Shown here: in pieces, positions 48,688 through 61,079 of the stretch
Numbering within the stretch: the first letter of the stretch is position 1
How the letters are laid out: each line of letters opens with the position of its first letter
Assembly (NCBI GenBank): GCA_027943335.1
Contig: BSBK01008417.1
Coordinates: 241,685-305,684 of the forward strand
Length of the DNA stretch: 64,000 nt
Source: Chamaecyparis obtusa
Taxonomy: Eukaryota > Streptophyta > Pinopsida > Cupressales > Cupressaceae
Direction: 5' to 3'
Made by a program: the position numbers and the translations under genes
Notes under the pieces: model-generated
What the model saw: the letters and a program-made list of their open reading frames with translations, nothing else
Databases searched by the model: none
Told to the model about the DNA's origin: nothing

Positions 48688-49026
48688 TTACAAGTAGTAG
48701 TTTCCATTGCACCAAAAGATCGACCTGTTAATGACCAATACAACCAATAGACTTATAGAAGACAAAAGAGGCTATTAAACCATGTCACATATCCCGAGGG
48801 GAGAGCTAACCATTTTGCCAACAATCTCCCCCCTCAACATTACCCAAGGGGATTTGAACCTGTGACTAAGCTCTGGTACCACTTGTTACAAGTAGTAGTT
48901 GTCGTTGCACAAAAATATCAACATGTTAATGCCCAATAGAACCACTAGACTTATAGAAGATATAGGAGGTTGTTAAACCATGTCATGAATCCTAAGGGGA
49001 GAGCTGACCATTTTTCCAATAGAGAT
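48688..49026. repeat. partial tandem duplication, period 198 bp
   Basis: TTACAAGTAGTAGTT at 48688 and 48886 starts two copies that share GACTTATAGAAGA and AAACCATGTCA blocks. Between them, on the minus strand, GTGGTACCAGAGC is followed by GGTTCAAATCC. The latter resembles a Pol III B box and the former a copia primer-binding site. I cannot decide between a SINE and an LTR-element fragment. Confidence 0.6.
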
Positions 49027-49172
49027 AATTGAAACCCATTTGTGTTTCTTTTTCCACAAACCTACCCTTTCCAAATGCCTAATCCCTGAATGAAATAAAG
49101 AAAGGGTTAGGCCACCCAAAATTATATAGAAATCATATATCTAGGCACCATCAAAGCCGAGCTAATAAAAAA

Positions 49173-50864
49173 TTGAGAAGTACAATTTCCAAATCACATG
49201 AAAATTCTAGGTACCATAAGTCCATCCATATATTTAATCATGAAATGGGGAAATACAATAGGAAATCTATGCTTGAAGCACACGTTTGGAGAAATCAAAA
49301 TCTCAAAACTACCCAACTAGATAGGAACCCTATGCCTCCACCAACTAAACAAAAATTGATCCCTTTTCAAAATCCATGTATTGTGAATACAATGGAAAGA
49401 GGTACTTTGGATATCAAGAGTAAACTCACTAATGATATGTGGTATCAATGCAAAACTTATGGCTTATTTTGTAGATGGTGTGGATATAAGATTCTTGAGG
49501 AAAATATAGCAGAATGGTTTCAAGAAACCCAGAAGGGCCAATTAGGTATCTTTGCTATGTCTGAGGATTTTTTTCTTTATTAATTATTATAGCCTAAATT
49601 AAAAAAATGATTTTTTATCTCGTAAAAATTTATGTTACAAAGGGCACAATTTAATCTTTATCAATTGACATCCTAATTTTGATCCTAGCAATATTGAATC
49701 ATTTAAATTTAATAGATGGATCAAGCTACCCAATCTTCCAGTTGAATTGATGAATAGTGAAATCATAAAAGATCTGAGGAATAAACTTGGAGAATTTATA
49801 GGGTTTGAAGAGGATTTATTAGCTTATTTTGATGTTCTTATCTTAATAAAAATGGATATAAATGTAAAATCACTTAAACCTATTGATTTAAGGACTAATA
49901 ATACATTGTATAACATTAGGCCTGTAATTTATCAAGGCTTTATTTATAAAAAGATAACAAAGGAACCCAAAAATGTTCATTATTAGAAGATAAGCCATCC
50001 ACCATTACTAGAGGTCAACATTATATTTAATGAGGATAAGGGAGGATTTTTTATTAAAAATTAGAAGAATGAACTTCCCTCCTCATCTTTGCATCAGAAA
50101 ACTATTACGGACTTGAGTCAAGATAAATCCAGTCCTCGAGTATGGAATCATATCTACCTAAGATACATGTGCTAGATCAATAAACAATATTAAAGGAAAT
50201 GACAATGAATACATTATAAGCCTCCCTCAATAGAGTATTATATGAAGTGCTAATCAAGAAGAGATGGATAGATTCAAGTCCTATTAGTTGATAAGACTTA
50301 TGAATCCAAGATAAGCCCCAAAGAGATGACCAAGCTTGGGGAAGGGATGGAGTTAGAGGAAGGAGAGCTGGCTACCAATGCTAATCAACATCTTGGATCT
50401 ATGGAGGATGGGGGGTAGTAGCTACTGAGAATGAAGGGGCTCTAGAAGGTTGTAAAGGATAAAGTAGTAAGGAGAGTCTTTCAATATCTGAGGGCCTAGA
50501 AGGAATCCAAAATGAAACTAAGATTTGCCTAGCTAAAAAAAGAAATACCCAGAAAAGAATAGTAATATTGAAATTTAGAAAAATATGCAATGAGGTCATA
50601 TAAAAGATCATTGATAGGATGGTTGAAGAAGAAGTTGAGATTGAAATGGAACAACTTATATCCAAAATGATAGAATTAGAAGATAAAGAAATGATTCAGG
50701 AAAGACTTGAAGAAGATATTGTTGATTTGAGAAACAAAGAGCCTAAGAAAGGACAACCTATCCTAGGAATTACTCTTACAGATTTCAGCAAAGAGACCCT
50801 GGATTGTGCAAAAACTAACAAGAAGAGAGGTAGGAAGCAATTATTAGAATTAAGGAAAACATAA
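49173..50864 (+). pseudogene. LINE ORF1 (DUF4283-type)
   Basis: The first part (49173-49583) contains GTLDIKSKLTNDMW and AEWFQETQKGQLGIFAMSEDFF. After stops it continues as HPNFDPSNIESFKFNRWIKL, PVELMNSEIIKDL and GEFIGFEEDLLAYFDVLILIKMDI (to 49986). The HPNFDP...W(V/I)(R/K)LPNLP pattern is the DUF4283 region of plant L1 ORF1 proteins, which bind RNA. A charged C-terminal segment (50619-50864) ends with a basic KKRGRKQ patch. The middle part is full of stops. Confidence 0.78.
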
Positions 50865-50941
50865 GACTTGTTTCTTGATCAAACTAAGATCATTACACCA
50901 TTTAATGCAAGGAAGGGGAAGAACCTTCCCATTGAGCCATA

Positions 50942-52690
50942 AGGATCAATACATGGAATGTTAGAGGTCTCAATGCCCCTTATAAGAAGCATATTTTAAA
51001 ATTTTGCCTAGCTATTACCAAACCTGAAATCTTATTGATTCAAGAAACTAAAATTAATAAAAAAGAAGAAGCTATTCTTAAAAGGAAACTAGGCATTTGG
51101 GACATGGTAAATGCTCATACTAAAGGGGCCTCTCATGGTTTGGTGATAATATGGGATCCCAAGGAAGTCTCTTTCTCAATAATGTGCATAAAGAAGAATT
51201 GGATGGGTGGCATTGTCAAGAGTATCTGAAGAAACCTCTAATTTATAGTGGTCAATGTCTATGGTCCCACTCAAAATAGGGATAAAAGATAATTTTTGTA
51301 GGAGTTAGAACAATTCTTAGAATCCATTCCAAATTTTATCTTCATATTAGGAGGGGAATTTAATGCTATTATTGACCCTAAAGAGAAGTGGGGAGGTTTA
51401 GCAAGGTTATCCAAATTAACTAGTGACTTTAAGGAATGGGTTAACAAAAATAAATCAATAAAAATTAAGACAAAGCAAGACAAAATCAAATAGAATAATA
51501 GAAGGTAGGGTTTCAATAATATTGTGGAAAAGATGGAAAAATTTATACTTAGACGTAATTGGGTTGAGTTTCCTTATAATATTTCAGAAGATATTTTACC
51601 ATACTGAGGCTCTGACCATTTTCCTATCTAGCTTAATATTTCTGAGGATGCCTAACCTAAAAGGTGTCCCTTTGAACAAATGTGGCTTAAAGATGAAAAT
51701 ATCTTAAAACTAATAGAACAATGGTCGATAGAAATAAAAGTTACAGGCTCAAAAATATTTTGTTTAGTATCCAAAATTAAAATCATTAAAGAAAAACTAC
51801 TCTCTTGGAACAAAACAAACTTTGGAAATATTTTTGAAACAAAAATTAAACTAAAAGGAGAATTAGAAACCCTTAATAAAATAGTCATTGGAAAAGTTAT
51901 GAATAGAGAATTATATCTAAAAGAGAAAAGGTTGAAATATAATTATGAGGAAATATTAACAAAATAAGAAATCTTCTAGTTACAAAATTCAAGGGAAACC
52001 TGGCTTAAGGTAGGATATAGAAATACGAAAAGAATTTCTAATAGTACCAAACTTCGTAGAAATCTTAACAGAATAGAATAATTAAAATTGAATACAATGA
52101 CTTGATGACAAAAGAGCCTCAACAAAGTGCATAGATGATTGTTATGTACTTTGAAATAATATTCAATAACTAGGAAGGGTCCAACTTGGCTCATGAAAAG
52201 AATGTACTTCAAAATATACCAAAGATAATGTTGGAAGAAAAAACAAGGCCCTCATAGAAAAAATTGATAAAAAATAAAAATTGAATTGGTAGTAGAACAG
52301 ATGCACCCTAATAAGGCTCTGGGCCTAGATGGTTTCTCAGCCTTCTTCTTCCAAAAATGCTAGTATTTTATTGGGGATGAGGTAGTACAAGCTCTTGAAA
52401 GGGTAAGAAAATCTAGAAACATCTTAAAAGTGGTAAATAACAAATTTATTACACTTATACCTGAAAATGAATAAAGTAGAAGGTTTTGAGGACTTTAGAC
52501 CTATTTATCTATGCAATAAAGTCTACAAAATCTTAACCAAAACACTAGAAAATAAGATTCAAATAGTTTTACCTGACATCATTAGTGATGAAAAGATAGG
52601 GTTGTTCTTGGGAGACCTATCTATGATGGGGTAATTATAGCCCAAGAAGCTATTCATTCCATCCAAAAAAATAAGAAACCTAGTATGTGA
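50942..52690 (+). pseudogene. LINE ORF2: endonuclease and partial RT
   Basis: The endonuclease starts RINTWNVRGLN (50942), followed by PEILLIQETK, ASHGLVIIWDP, VVNVYGPTQ, LGGEFNAI (Asp changed to Glu in the usual GDFN) and SDHFPI at 51611, all in one frame with stops. The RT part has MHPNKALGLDGFSAFFFQKC, FITLIPENE, FEDFRPIYLCNKVYKIL and LPDIISDEKIG. It breaks off after an AQEAIHS-like block near 52680. The FADD/YADD core is absent. The family is plant L1. Confidence 0.9.
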
Positions 52691-53842
52691 GGGTAAAAGC
52701 ACAATCACTTGTCATAGTTGAGGCTAACTCAAAGGATTCAACTGAGAAGAACTCAGCCAAGTAATTCTTAGGCAATTAGCACTCGGTCGAATCCACATAT
52801 GCATTGTTTGGAACATAATGGTGCATACATGGCCAGAGGTACTCGACCAAGTGGGACTCGCCTGAGTCTCTCTTGCTTAATAAAAACCCCAAAACATAGT
52901 TTAAGCCCCTCATTTGCACAATGAGGGGGTAGCAAAGAAGAGAAGGGGGCTTGAGGAAATTCGACCTAGTGTGAGGTAGGGCAGCCATATTTTAGCATTT
53001 ATTTGATTTTTTTTTGTTTTTTAAAGTATTTTTTTATAGTTATATGGTTAAAAAATGGTTTTTTAATATTATATTAGTACCAAATGTTTAATTTTTCATG
53101 TATGGTTTTAAAATGATTTTTTAATGTTACATTAGTAGAAAATGTTTAATTTTTATGTTGTGTAAAATGGCTTGTTAAATAATATTTTATTCTGGAAACT
53201 AAAACCTTAAACCTTAAAACGTAACCTTAAACCTTAAAACTTAAAACTCAAACCTTAAAATTTAAACCTTAAAACTTAGACCTTTATACTATCAAACCTA
53301 TAACAAAACTTAAAATTTTCAAACTATTAAACCCAAAACAAAACTTAAATCATTAAAATATTAAACCTAAAATGGAGCTAAAATGAGCATCTAATTATAG
53401 ATGACAACTTTTTATGACAATGCATTCCCTAGCTAATCACGTGAACTAGGCATCAATGCTCATCTCACATTATCAGATCCATCAACCTAGGTATCATGTC
53501 AATCTTGTCACATCATACAAGCATAGAACAAAATTTCCAATATTGACATCATATTCACAAAGAAACTCACATGCGAACCATAAATTATAATATATCATTA
53601 TCTCAAAATACACTCACTTCATGTAATATTAATCAGATAGATCATTTACATCATCTCTTGAGTATACATGTACCAATTTTCATGGAAACTCTAACATTAA
53701 ACCAAATTAGACCCTAAGCCTAACTCTATTGAAGATTAAGTTGAACTAAACCTTAACCCTAAACTAAATTGGCATCATGTTGAACCCTAACCCCAAGGCC
53801 AAATCATACAACCCCTATATGATAGAATGTCCATTGACACAT
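52691..53842. other. AT-rich spacer with AAACCTT repeats
   Basis: 52740-52890 contains repeated ACTCGG/ACTCGACC motifs. 53193-53290 is a degenerate run of AAACCTTAAA units. The remainder has A/T homopolymers. No coding sequence is recognised. It adjoins the point where the LINE stops. Confidence 0.6.
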
Positions 53843-54651
53843 TTTATCAAAGCTTAGCTAGTACAGTGGTAGGGACAGTTTGATGGAGGACTATTGACAT
53901 AGATGTTTTTGTGGGCAATGTTAAGCCCATGTTTCCTGATTACCTAGAAAAGAATTTTATGAGAGCTTATAGAGTGACAAAGTGTAAGGATGACCTCATG
54001 TACCCATTCATATATCCTAGATGTCTAGTTTCCCATCATATGTGGCCAAAAAAGGATGAGGTGCCACTCTCTTTCTGAAAACAATTATATCCAGAATTGC
54101 ATTTAGAGTATGATGTTGATTGCATATAATTTCCATGACATGTAGGTCAGGGGTAGGGTAGATTTGCAGATAAGTTTATATGACCTAATGTACCACAAGA
54201 CCCTAGTTATAGGGTATTGGTGGGTTAAAATATTTTGGTTCTTCTAAAAGAGTTGAAGGCCCACACTAGAGCTAGAGAGTCTATGACTAAGGAGGTGCAC
54301 ATGGATATGTACTATAGAATTGCCTGCATTACAACTCAGGTTGACTAGGTGTCATTTGATCACATGGGAAGGTACATGCTATGATATCATATGAGACCAT
54401 TCATTGATTAGTCAGATCCTTTTTATGATCCTTACATCATCTACCATCTCCCCATGCTTGATGATATAGCATGAGAGCTCGAGGATAGTCTATGTGCCAT
54501 GATTTCCTTTTTGTGAGTGAGCTCCTTGATGCTTATCAAGGGTAATCTATATTGCATGGGGTCACTCTGACTGAGATTCCTACATTCATTCGATGAGTGG
54601 TTAGGATATCTTCCACTACTAGCAGCCAGGGACATGGAGATGCACAAGTAG
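53843..54651 (+). pseudogene. unidentified reading frame broken only by stops
   Basis: A single frame of about 265 codons reads as ordinary protein, for example GNVKPMFPDYLEKNF, MYPFIYPRCLVSHHMWPKKD, QDPSYRVLVG and HMGRYML. It holds about 15 stops but no evident frameshift. Many are TGA where CGA (Arg) would fit, or TAG/TAA where CAG/CAA (Gln) would fit. I do not recognise the family. It could be a transposon ORF or a decayed host gene. It ends at a TAG at 54649-54651. Confidence 0.6.
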
Positions 54652-54964
54652 GTACTTCTAGACTAGATTAATCTACCTCTAGAATTTTTGGGAAGGTTGG
54701 AAAAAAAAATTTCGAGCATGTGTGGATTGGTTATACTTCCCTTGCTTCTTAATTTTGTGTGGATTCAATGGAAGACCAAAGGTAGGATCTAATCCAATGA
54801 AAGAAACTTTAAAATATACAAGTTGTGAATGTTTAAATCTCTGTTAAATTATTTCAATGGTTGATCATTATCCATTATATTTCTGGAAATAATGGTGTTC
54901 TTAAAAGATGTGTTATTCTATGTTTTTTCTTTAATTTTTAGTAAACATATTTTTGTTATTTGAA
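54652..54964. other. flank of element C
   Basis: About 300 bases with no recognised feature. The last part is AT-rich and ends at the target duplication. Confidence 0.5.
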
Positions 54965-54969
54965 AATTG
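54965..54969 (+). repeat. 5-bp target duplication of element C, left copy (AATTG)
   Basis: AATTG precedes TGTTGG at 54970 and follows the 3' LTR at 62313-62317. Confidence 0.88.
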
Positions 54970-56016
54970 TGTTGGAATTATGATGGATTTTTGGAGTTTA
55001 GATATAGACTAAATTGAGGTGTATGAATTTTTCATTGATGGAAACTAGTTTTAGCCTATCAGAATTGATGATAATAGGTAAAGGCAGATAAGATGATTAT
55101 CCTGACCGAAGATTAGGAAAATAGTAACAGAGAGTTTTTTGAGTGATGATCGAGTTAGAGGATGATTTTTAAGATGTGATTTTTTTTGGTAGATTACCAA
55201 TATTAGGTTACTATAACTCTACAAATACAATTGATAACTCAATGTTCTAGGTGAGTTAGCATTTCAGTGATGTGTTTAGTGTGAACTGATTGTCTTACTG
55301 ATTGGTTCCTAATGATCATATGATCAAGGCGGTTGATTTGGCCAACATTTTCTAATTCATAGCCAACTTAAGAACATGAGTATAAAGGTGATCTACATCA
55401 TTTGATTTAGGGTTGTGATCATGAATTTGGATATTTTGATCAAAGGAAGAGGCATTGCAATGCACTAGTATTTAAATACTATAAAATATCTAATTAAGAA
55501 AAGGAGTTGTTGTATTTCTAGATCAAGTTTATTGTTGTTTCCTAACAACTCTAACAAGATAAATCCTTTAATAGGGTGCACTTTAACATGTCTTATTATA
55601 TAAATCCTTTAACATGGTGAATTATTAATTAGAGTTTGAAATTCTCTAGCGAGGTAGATCCTAATAGGTCTTTTAGTACTTCTAACAAGGTACTAGTCAC
55701 TTCTAATTGGGTGAACCACTAACTGGGTATTGTAAGCTCCTAACATGGAAATTTTTTTTACTCTGGTTGAAGAGATTCATGGGCATCATCCCCATTATGG
55801 TTGTCATCCTCTAACAATGTTTTTCATGATAAAATTTGTGGTGTTATGTGTTATGCTTTGTGGATTCTTAAATTGTTTACTTGTATTGCATAGTTACACT
55901 TGCATTTTTTAGTGTATGGAAGTTGTTTTAAAGCATAATCAAAATATGATTTTAATTAGTTCATTTTTTGTTTACACTAACTCACCCCCCTCCCTTAGTG
56001 CCTCCTAAATCTAAAA
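54970..56016 (+). repeat. element C 5' LTR
   Basis: It starts TGTTGGAATTATGATGG and ends TCTAAAA (the 3' LTR has TCTAACA). It aligns with 61191-62312 throughout, except that the 3' LTR has about 75 extra bases around 61575-61680. It shares the GGGCATCATCCCC motif with the copia LTR at 3333-4447. Confidence 0.92.
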
Positions 56017-56018
56017 TT

Positions 56019-56030
56019 TGGTATCACAAT
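56019..56030 (+). promoter_or_regulatory. element C primer-binding site, degraded
   Basis: TGGTATCACAAT lies just after the 5' LTR. Its first eight bases match the initiator-Met site TGGTATCAGAGC. Confidence 0.7.
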
Positions 56031-56040
56031 GTAGTTTCCT

Positions 56041-57420
56041 TGAAGAATCCTAACAACTTAGCAAGGATCCTTGAGAAAGACATGGAAACCTATAGAAAGA
56101 ACCTTGTAGAGGTTGAGGATATGGTTGAGAAACTGAAAGATCACTTGAACATATTTAGGACTAAAAGATAGGAATAGCTTCAATAGTTTAATGATAGTCA
56201 AGACCTAATTGAACACCTATTTGAACAAAGTGGATTTGAGGAATCTGAAGCTGCCCTAGAATCCATGACTCAAGAAAATGAAGATATAGTTAAGGACAAA
56301 AAGGATATGTATAGGGAGATAGACAAGCTAAAGAAAGAGAAGAAGAACATTTAAAGGGAGTTTTAAAGCTTCTCAATGAAAATGGGTGAAGAGATAAATT
56401 CAAGGAATGTTGTAGATGAAGAAAAGAGAACTGTAGAAGATGATCTCAAATCCAAAGATGTCAAATTAAAGGAAAAGATGGAAGAGATATTCAAATATGA
56501 ACAAGAAGTTACTGTTTTGAATGAACAGTTGCATGATACAAGTCTAGAAAATGAAAAACTAAGGAATAACAATGATAAGTTGAAAGTAGATTTGAAAGAA
56601 ACCAAATATCTATTGGATAAGTTTAATAAAAGTTCTTGTAAACTTGATGAACAACTGTCAAAACAAAGGAGAAACAATGAGAAGCAAGGTGTGGGGTTCT
56701 CAAACTTTGAAATCAGTGAATCATCTGGCACAAAGAAGGTTGATGCAAAAGAAGACAATTCAACACCTAAAGTGAATAAAAACAAAGCTAGTAAAGGGAT
56801 TATAGATCAATATATTTCAATTGTCATAAGGAAGGTTGTACTTCCATTGTATGTAGGTCTAAACCCTTTGGACCTAATAGACCTATTGCACCTATTGCTA
56901 GATCCAAAAAATTATATGGTAGACCTAAAGGTTACAATGTGAGATCTAATGTTTTTCATGGTAATTTCTACCATTGAAACAAGTATGGTCATAAGGATAT
57001 TGATTTAATTGTTTGAGACCTAATAAAAAAGGAAACTAATTGGATGCTACTAGCTATTCTATTTATCACAATTTTAGACATATAGCAATGAATTGCAAAA
57101 TTAGAATTGGTACAGGAAATAATGGAACATGGAGGCAGTCAGGCATGGTGTGTTACCACTGCAACAAGATTGGACATCTTGCTAGATCTTTCAATGCTAA
57201 GTAGAAAGAAAGTAAAGGTCAATCGGTGAATAGGACAGATAATGATAAAGGATAGAAGATTGTAGATGTTGAAGGAATAAAAAATAAGATGAAACAAACA
57301 TCAGCTAAGAAAGGTGTACTCAATTCTTTTGAATTGACAAAGAGCTCCATAGCAACAGGTAATGTGGAGAATTCATCATCAAACTATGTCAAAATATTGA
57401 CTTAGAGGGAGAAAATAAAG
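56041..57420 (+). pseudogene. copia gag C-terminal half with three zinc knuckles (element C)
   Basis: Frame one (to 56942) is a long charged coiled coil (EKDMETYRKNLVEVEDMVEKL, LENEKLRNNNDKLKVDLKE) followed by LDKFNKSSCKLDEQLSKQ, a motif of sirevirus-like gag before the knuckles. Five stops between 56169 and 56370 sit at Gln-compatible positions (TAG or TAA). After frameshifts three CCHC knuckles follow. The first is FYH-stop-NKYGH (near 56970), the second IYHNFRHIAMNC (near 57060), the third CYHCNKIGHLARSF at 57151-57192. Each has lost at least one zinc ligand. The N-terminal gag domain is missing. Confidence 0.83.
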
Positions 57421-57849
57421 TAACATCTTAACTGATCTTCTAAGATGTGTGTGCGGTAACATTTATCAACATGATTAGATACCTATTGATTTTTTTAGAT
57501 GAATTTAATGAAGAACATTGTATTGTTCATGATCTTATTCGACCACATAAATATTTTTGTGGTTTAGTGACCATTTGATGTTCTAACTATTTGCAATCAG
57601 TAAAAGACACTATATGAGAATTCTATTTGATGCTTGTGAATGTAATGCTATAAAATAAGAAAAGTGAAATTCATTTTCCATTTTTCATTTCATAAGATGA
57701 GTTGAACCCTGAAGAGCGAGTATAAGATGATTTGAGTCATTTTGATTGATAGCTATGATTTTGTGTTCAGATTGAATCGGTGTTGAAGAATACTAACCTA
57801 TGAGATAAGAGGTACTTCTCTATGTTGCGATAGCTTTTACATTGTTTTT
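57421..57849 (+). other. spacer between gag remnant and second ORF
   Basis: Short frames only. It stands where the whole of pol would be in a complete element, so it marks the pol loss. No domain is recognised. Confidence 0.6.
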
Positions 57850-60800
57850 GTGAAGCAAAATAGTGTTGACATTATGGACACTCAAGTGTTGGTCAAAATT
57901 ACTAAGGAACCAAGGCCTATTTTAAAATTGCATCCTATGAATGTGGTAGATAGTGATCTAATAAGTGCTTTGTCTTCACTTCCTCATGGCATGTTGTTGA
58001 ATAAATACATAAAATATTTTATCCATTGCAAGGTTGAAGATCTAGGTTTGAATTCTATATTCAAGGCCTACACCAAACTATGTAATAAATCATGATTGAA
58101 GGATAAGCATAAAAAATTGACCGATAACGGTTTCACCTATGTTTTTGACCTACCTAATGTTTTTGAGATAGGGTGGATCAAATATATATTGAGCTGATTT
58201 CATGATCAGTTTATCTAGTTGGATAGGCTACAAAAGATTACCAAGGAGTTAATTAATGTAGTAACTAGTTTATGCACAACTGATGGATTACCTATTATAA
58301 GAACGATACCAAAAGATGAGGTTACACATCCAACCACTTGTCAAGACAAGATAAAAGGGCAATGACAATTAATGATATTAAAGATATTGAGGTCAAATTT
58401 TCCTCAATGGTGATTAGTTAGAAGGTATACTATTCGATTTGATTGAATAGTGTACCCAAAGGTAGTATACATGTTGCATATTAGATGGTGAAGGAGAATG
58501 CACAATAAAACCTATGTGAGGTCATGAGGAGGAAATTATTTGTAAAAATGGAGCAGATAAAGAAAGAAAAAAAGAAATCTTTCAAGTATGGTTAATTGTT
58601 GGTATGTATGTTTTTCTACCTGCAAACTTATTTCCCTATAATTATTAATGTTTAGTGGTCAACCGATAAATGAGTTGTAGTGTAGATTAATGAGTGCATA
58701 AGAATGTTAGGGAATAAATTTACTAGTGCAATGTGGGGCTATTTCAAATATTTTTAGAAATGAATGCATGAGAGGGAAAGAGTCCCAATTGGTATAGTGG
58801 AAAAGTATAAAGAAGACATATATTTCATTGTGAGTAGCTATGAAGAAACATTTCTAAAGATTCATTCATAGTTGATAGAACCAGTGATAGAAAGAAGAGT
58901 GAGAAAAAGAGTTGATGACCTACCCAAGAAGAGAGGAATTACTAAAGAGATGATGCATAAGCCAGTATTTTTGGTGTTTCCGCTGAAGAAGTAGAGGTAG
59001 GGTTTGTATCTTCTACAATCAGTAAGGCAACATGGAGACAAACTATAAGTTGAACAATGAAAAAGAAGATCCCTTCTCCTGTTACTAGAACACAATCAAA
59101 GAGGAAAAAATCTTCACATCTTGAAGCATCATTGATTAAGGAAAAAGAAAAGGTAAAATAACATGTGACTAAATAGAGGACTTATAAGAGAAAGAAGGTA
59201 ACAAATATTGGATATAAAGATTCAAAAGACAAGAGTAGTAAGAAATATTCAGTAGAGGAAGAAGAAGCCAAAATAGAATCAGAAAAAGATCAAGCCAAAT
59301 TGATGGCTAGTGGTAAAATGTCAAGGGTTGCTAGCATGACTACTGAGAAATATATCAAACGTAAGACTAAGGGAACTTGGACTGCAAAAAACATATCTAA
59401 AGACATAAGGGAATATGAAAGAATGACATATGTCAACTAATGCTATTAAATGTATGATGATGAAGGAAAGCGGAAGATTGAAGAAGTTGATGTGTACAGT
59501 TTGCATAAATTTTGTCAAGCACCTAGTGAGCTACATAAGATGATACCTGAACCATTGTACAAGAAGGTTGATTCTAGATGGACGTATGCTCTTAAATAAG
59601 ATAGATAAATATCAAAACATTATTTAACTGAACTGAAGCCTAAATTGACTAAGGAAGAAGTGAAACTCAATATTGAAGCTATGAGACCAAAGTTCAGAAC
59701 AAGGAGAAGAGTTTGCAAGATACTCATTGGATAATCTCAGGCAGTTCATGATGAGACTCTTAGCATCATGAAGAAGTAATTGAAGATAGAAGATGTAATG
59801 GTAGATGATAGTAAAGAAGAGCAATAATCACAAGAGCCTATAATTCAAGAGGTAATTGTAGATGATTTTGTCACTCCCAAACAAGTGATTGAAGGAATTA
59901 TCAATGATATAACTTCTAATACTCCACAAAAAGTTCCTATTATTGAAGTTGAAAATGCACAAAAGGATCAGACAAGTGAGGTTGATATTATACTCATTTT
60001 AACTACTATAGTAGAAAAAAGAAAGATTAAATTGATGGTGAGATTACAATTGGTGATCATGCAAAAGAGGTTGATTCATATGATGAAGATGATGTTCGTG
60101 AACATTTTCTAAAGAGGAAATTAGATCTTAGTGGAATTTTAAGTTACAAGATGAAGAGAAAATGTACATATTTTCCTAAGGAAGACATTAAAGATGACCC
60201 TGGTGATGAGGATGTTGAGGTTATATAGGGGCCTAATGATTTACCTAGATGAGTCCTAATGAGATCATGAGAATGCCATAGATATTGGATATGAAATAAA
60301 AAAAGATACAAGATTAGAACTAAGAAGAAATATGAACAAGTACTTTTGTTATCTAGGGAAATTATTGCAGATCTTTTACCTAGAATGGATTATGATCCTG
60401 ATGATACACTGATAGAATAGTTGGATACTTTGATCAATGTTATTTTTGAGGAATTTACTAGTTTGGAGGAAGCTGCAGAATATAGAGCTAAGATGGATTA
60501 TGAAATGAAGAGGATTGTGAAGCTAATGGAGAATATTGCATCAGATAAAGGTAAACTTACTGATCTAGTAAGCAAGGTAAGGGAAAATTGAAGGAAATTG
60601 GTCATTTACTTGCCAAAGTTTCAAACTTTTCTTTATTTACTAAAGATCTAGAACTAAAAAAGAATGAAGCTCAATAGGAGCTTAAGTCATTGATAGATAA
60701 TTTTGATCCTATTACACAATCAATAATTAGCTATGCATCACAAGTGAAAATGATTAATCATAGGTTGAAGACTATTCAAGTAATATAAGATAAAAGGATA

Positions 60801-61037
60801 TCTACATTGTTGGAGTTGCAGACTTATTTGATCCAAATAGTAGATGTTATGCAAAAAAAGTTCAGAGTTTCTAAGGTGAAACTTGGGTTACTTGATATAT
60901 GTACTTTTGAAGGTATGGAACAATTAGCTTCTATTTTAATTGAGTAGATTAGTGCTATGGATAGATTGTTGAAATCATTGGAGAGTACTTTGGAGTCTGC
61001 CACAGTTAGTTTCAAAGAGATTTTTGAAGGGCTATAA
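57850..61037 (+). pseudogene. long non-pol ORF in env-like position (element C)
   Basis: About 1,060 codons can be followed with several frameshifts and many stops. The order is an N-terminal globular part (57850-58360, HPMNVVDSDLISALSSLPHG) and a middle part (58362-58990, NECIRMLGNKFTSAMWGYF, VEKYKEDIYFIVSSYEETF). A lysine-rich basic segment (59070-59230) follows, then an acidic and Thr-rich part (59640-60230) and a C-terminal coiled coil (60470-61030). Reading past the final TAA gives a hydrophobic stretch (SIFLISLFLYLCHCC) before the polypurine tract. I do not recognise a domain. Position, coiled coil and terminal hydrophobic segment recall sirevirus env-like ORFs, but this is inference. 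A captured host gene is possible. Confidence 0.6.
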
Positions 61038-61079
61038 TCTATTTTCTTAATTAGTTTATTTTTGTACCTTTGTCATTGT

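Larger units (their letters stand above)
49173..52690 (+). mobile_element. L1-like LINE, 3' part missing
   Basis: ORF1-like sequence (49173-50864) is followed by an ORF2 with AP-endonuclease and the first half of a LINE reverse transcriptase. The similarity stops at about 52690, before the RT catalytic aspartates. The 5' part is kept and the 3' part is lost, the reverse of ordinary LINE truncation, so a later deletion or insertion is likely. Many stops and frameshifts make it inactive. Confidence 0.88.

Noticed and set aside
48850..48890. A tRNA gene
   Set aside because: Only a B-box-like string and a primer-site-like string are present; no cloverleaf can be drawn.
53193..53290. Telomere repeats
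   Set aside because: Units are AAACCTT rather than AAACCCT, degenerate and only about 100 bases long.
53843..61037. Alternative genetic code with TAG/TAA read as Gln
   Set aside because: TGA also interrupts frames at Arg and Trp positions, frameshifts are present, and the elements are plant retrotransposons. C-to-T decay explains the pattern.
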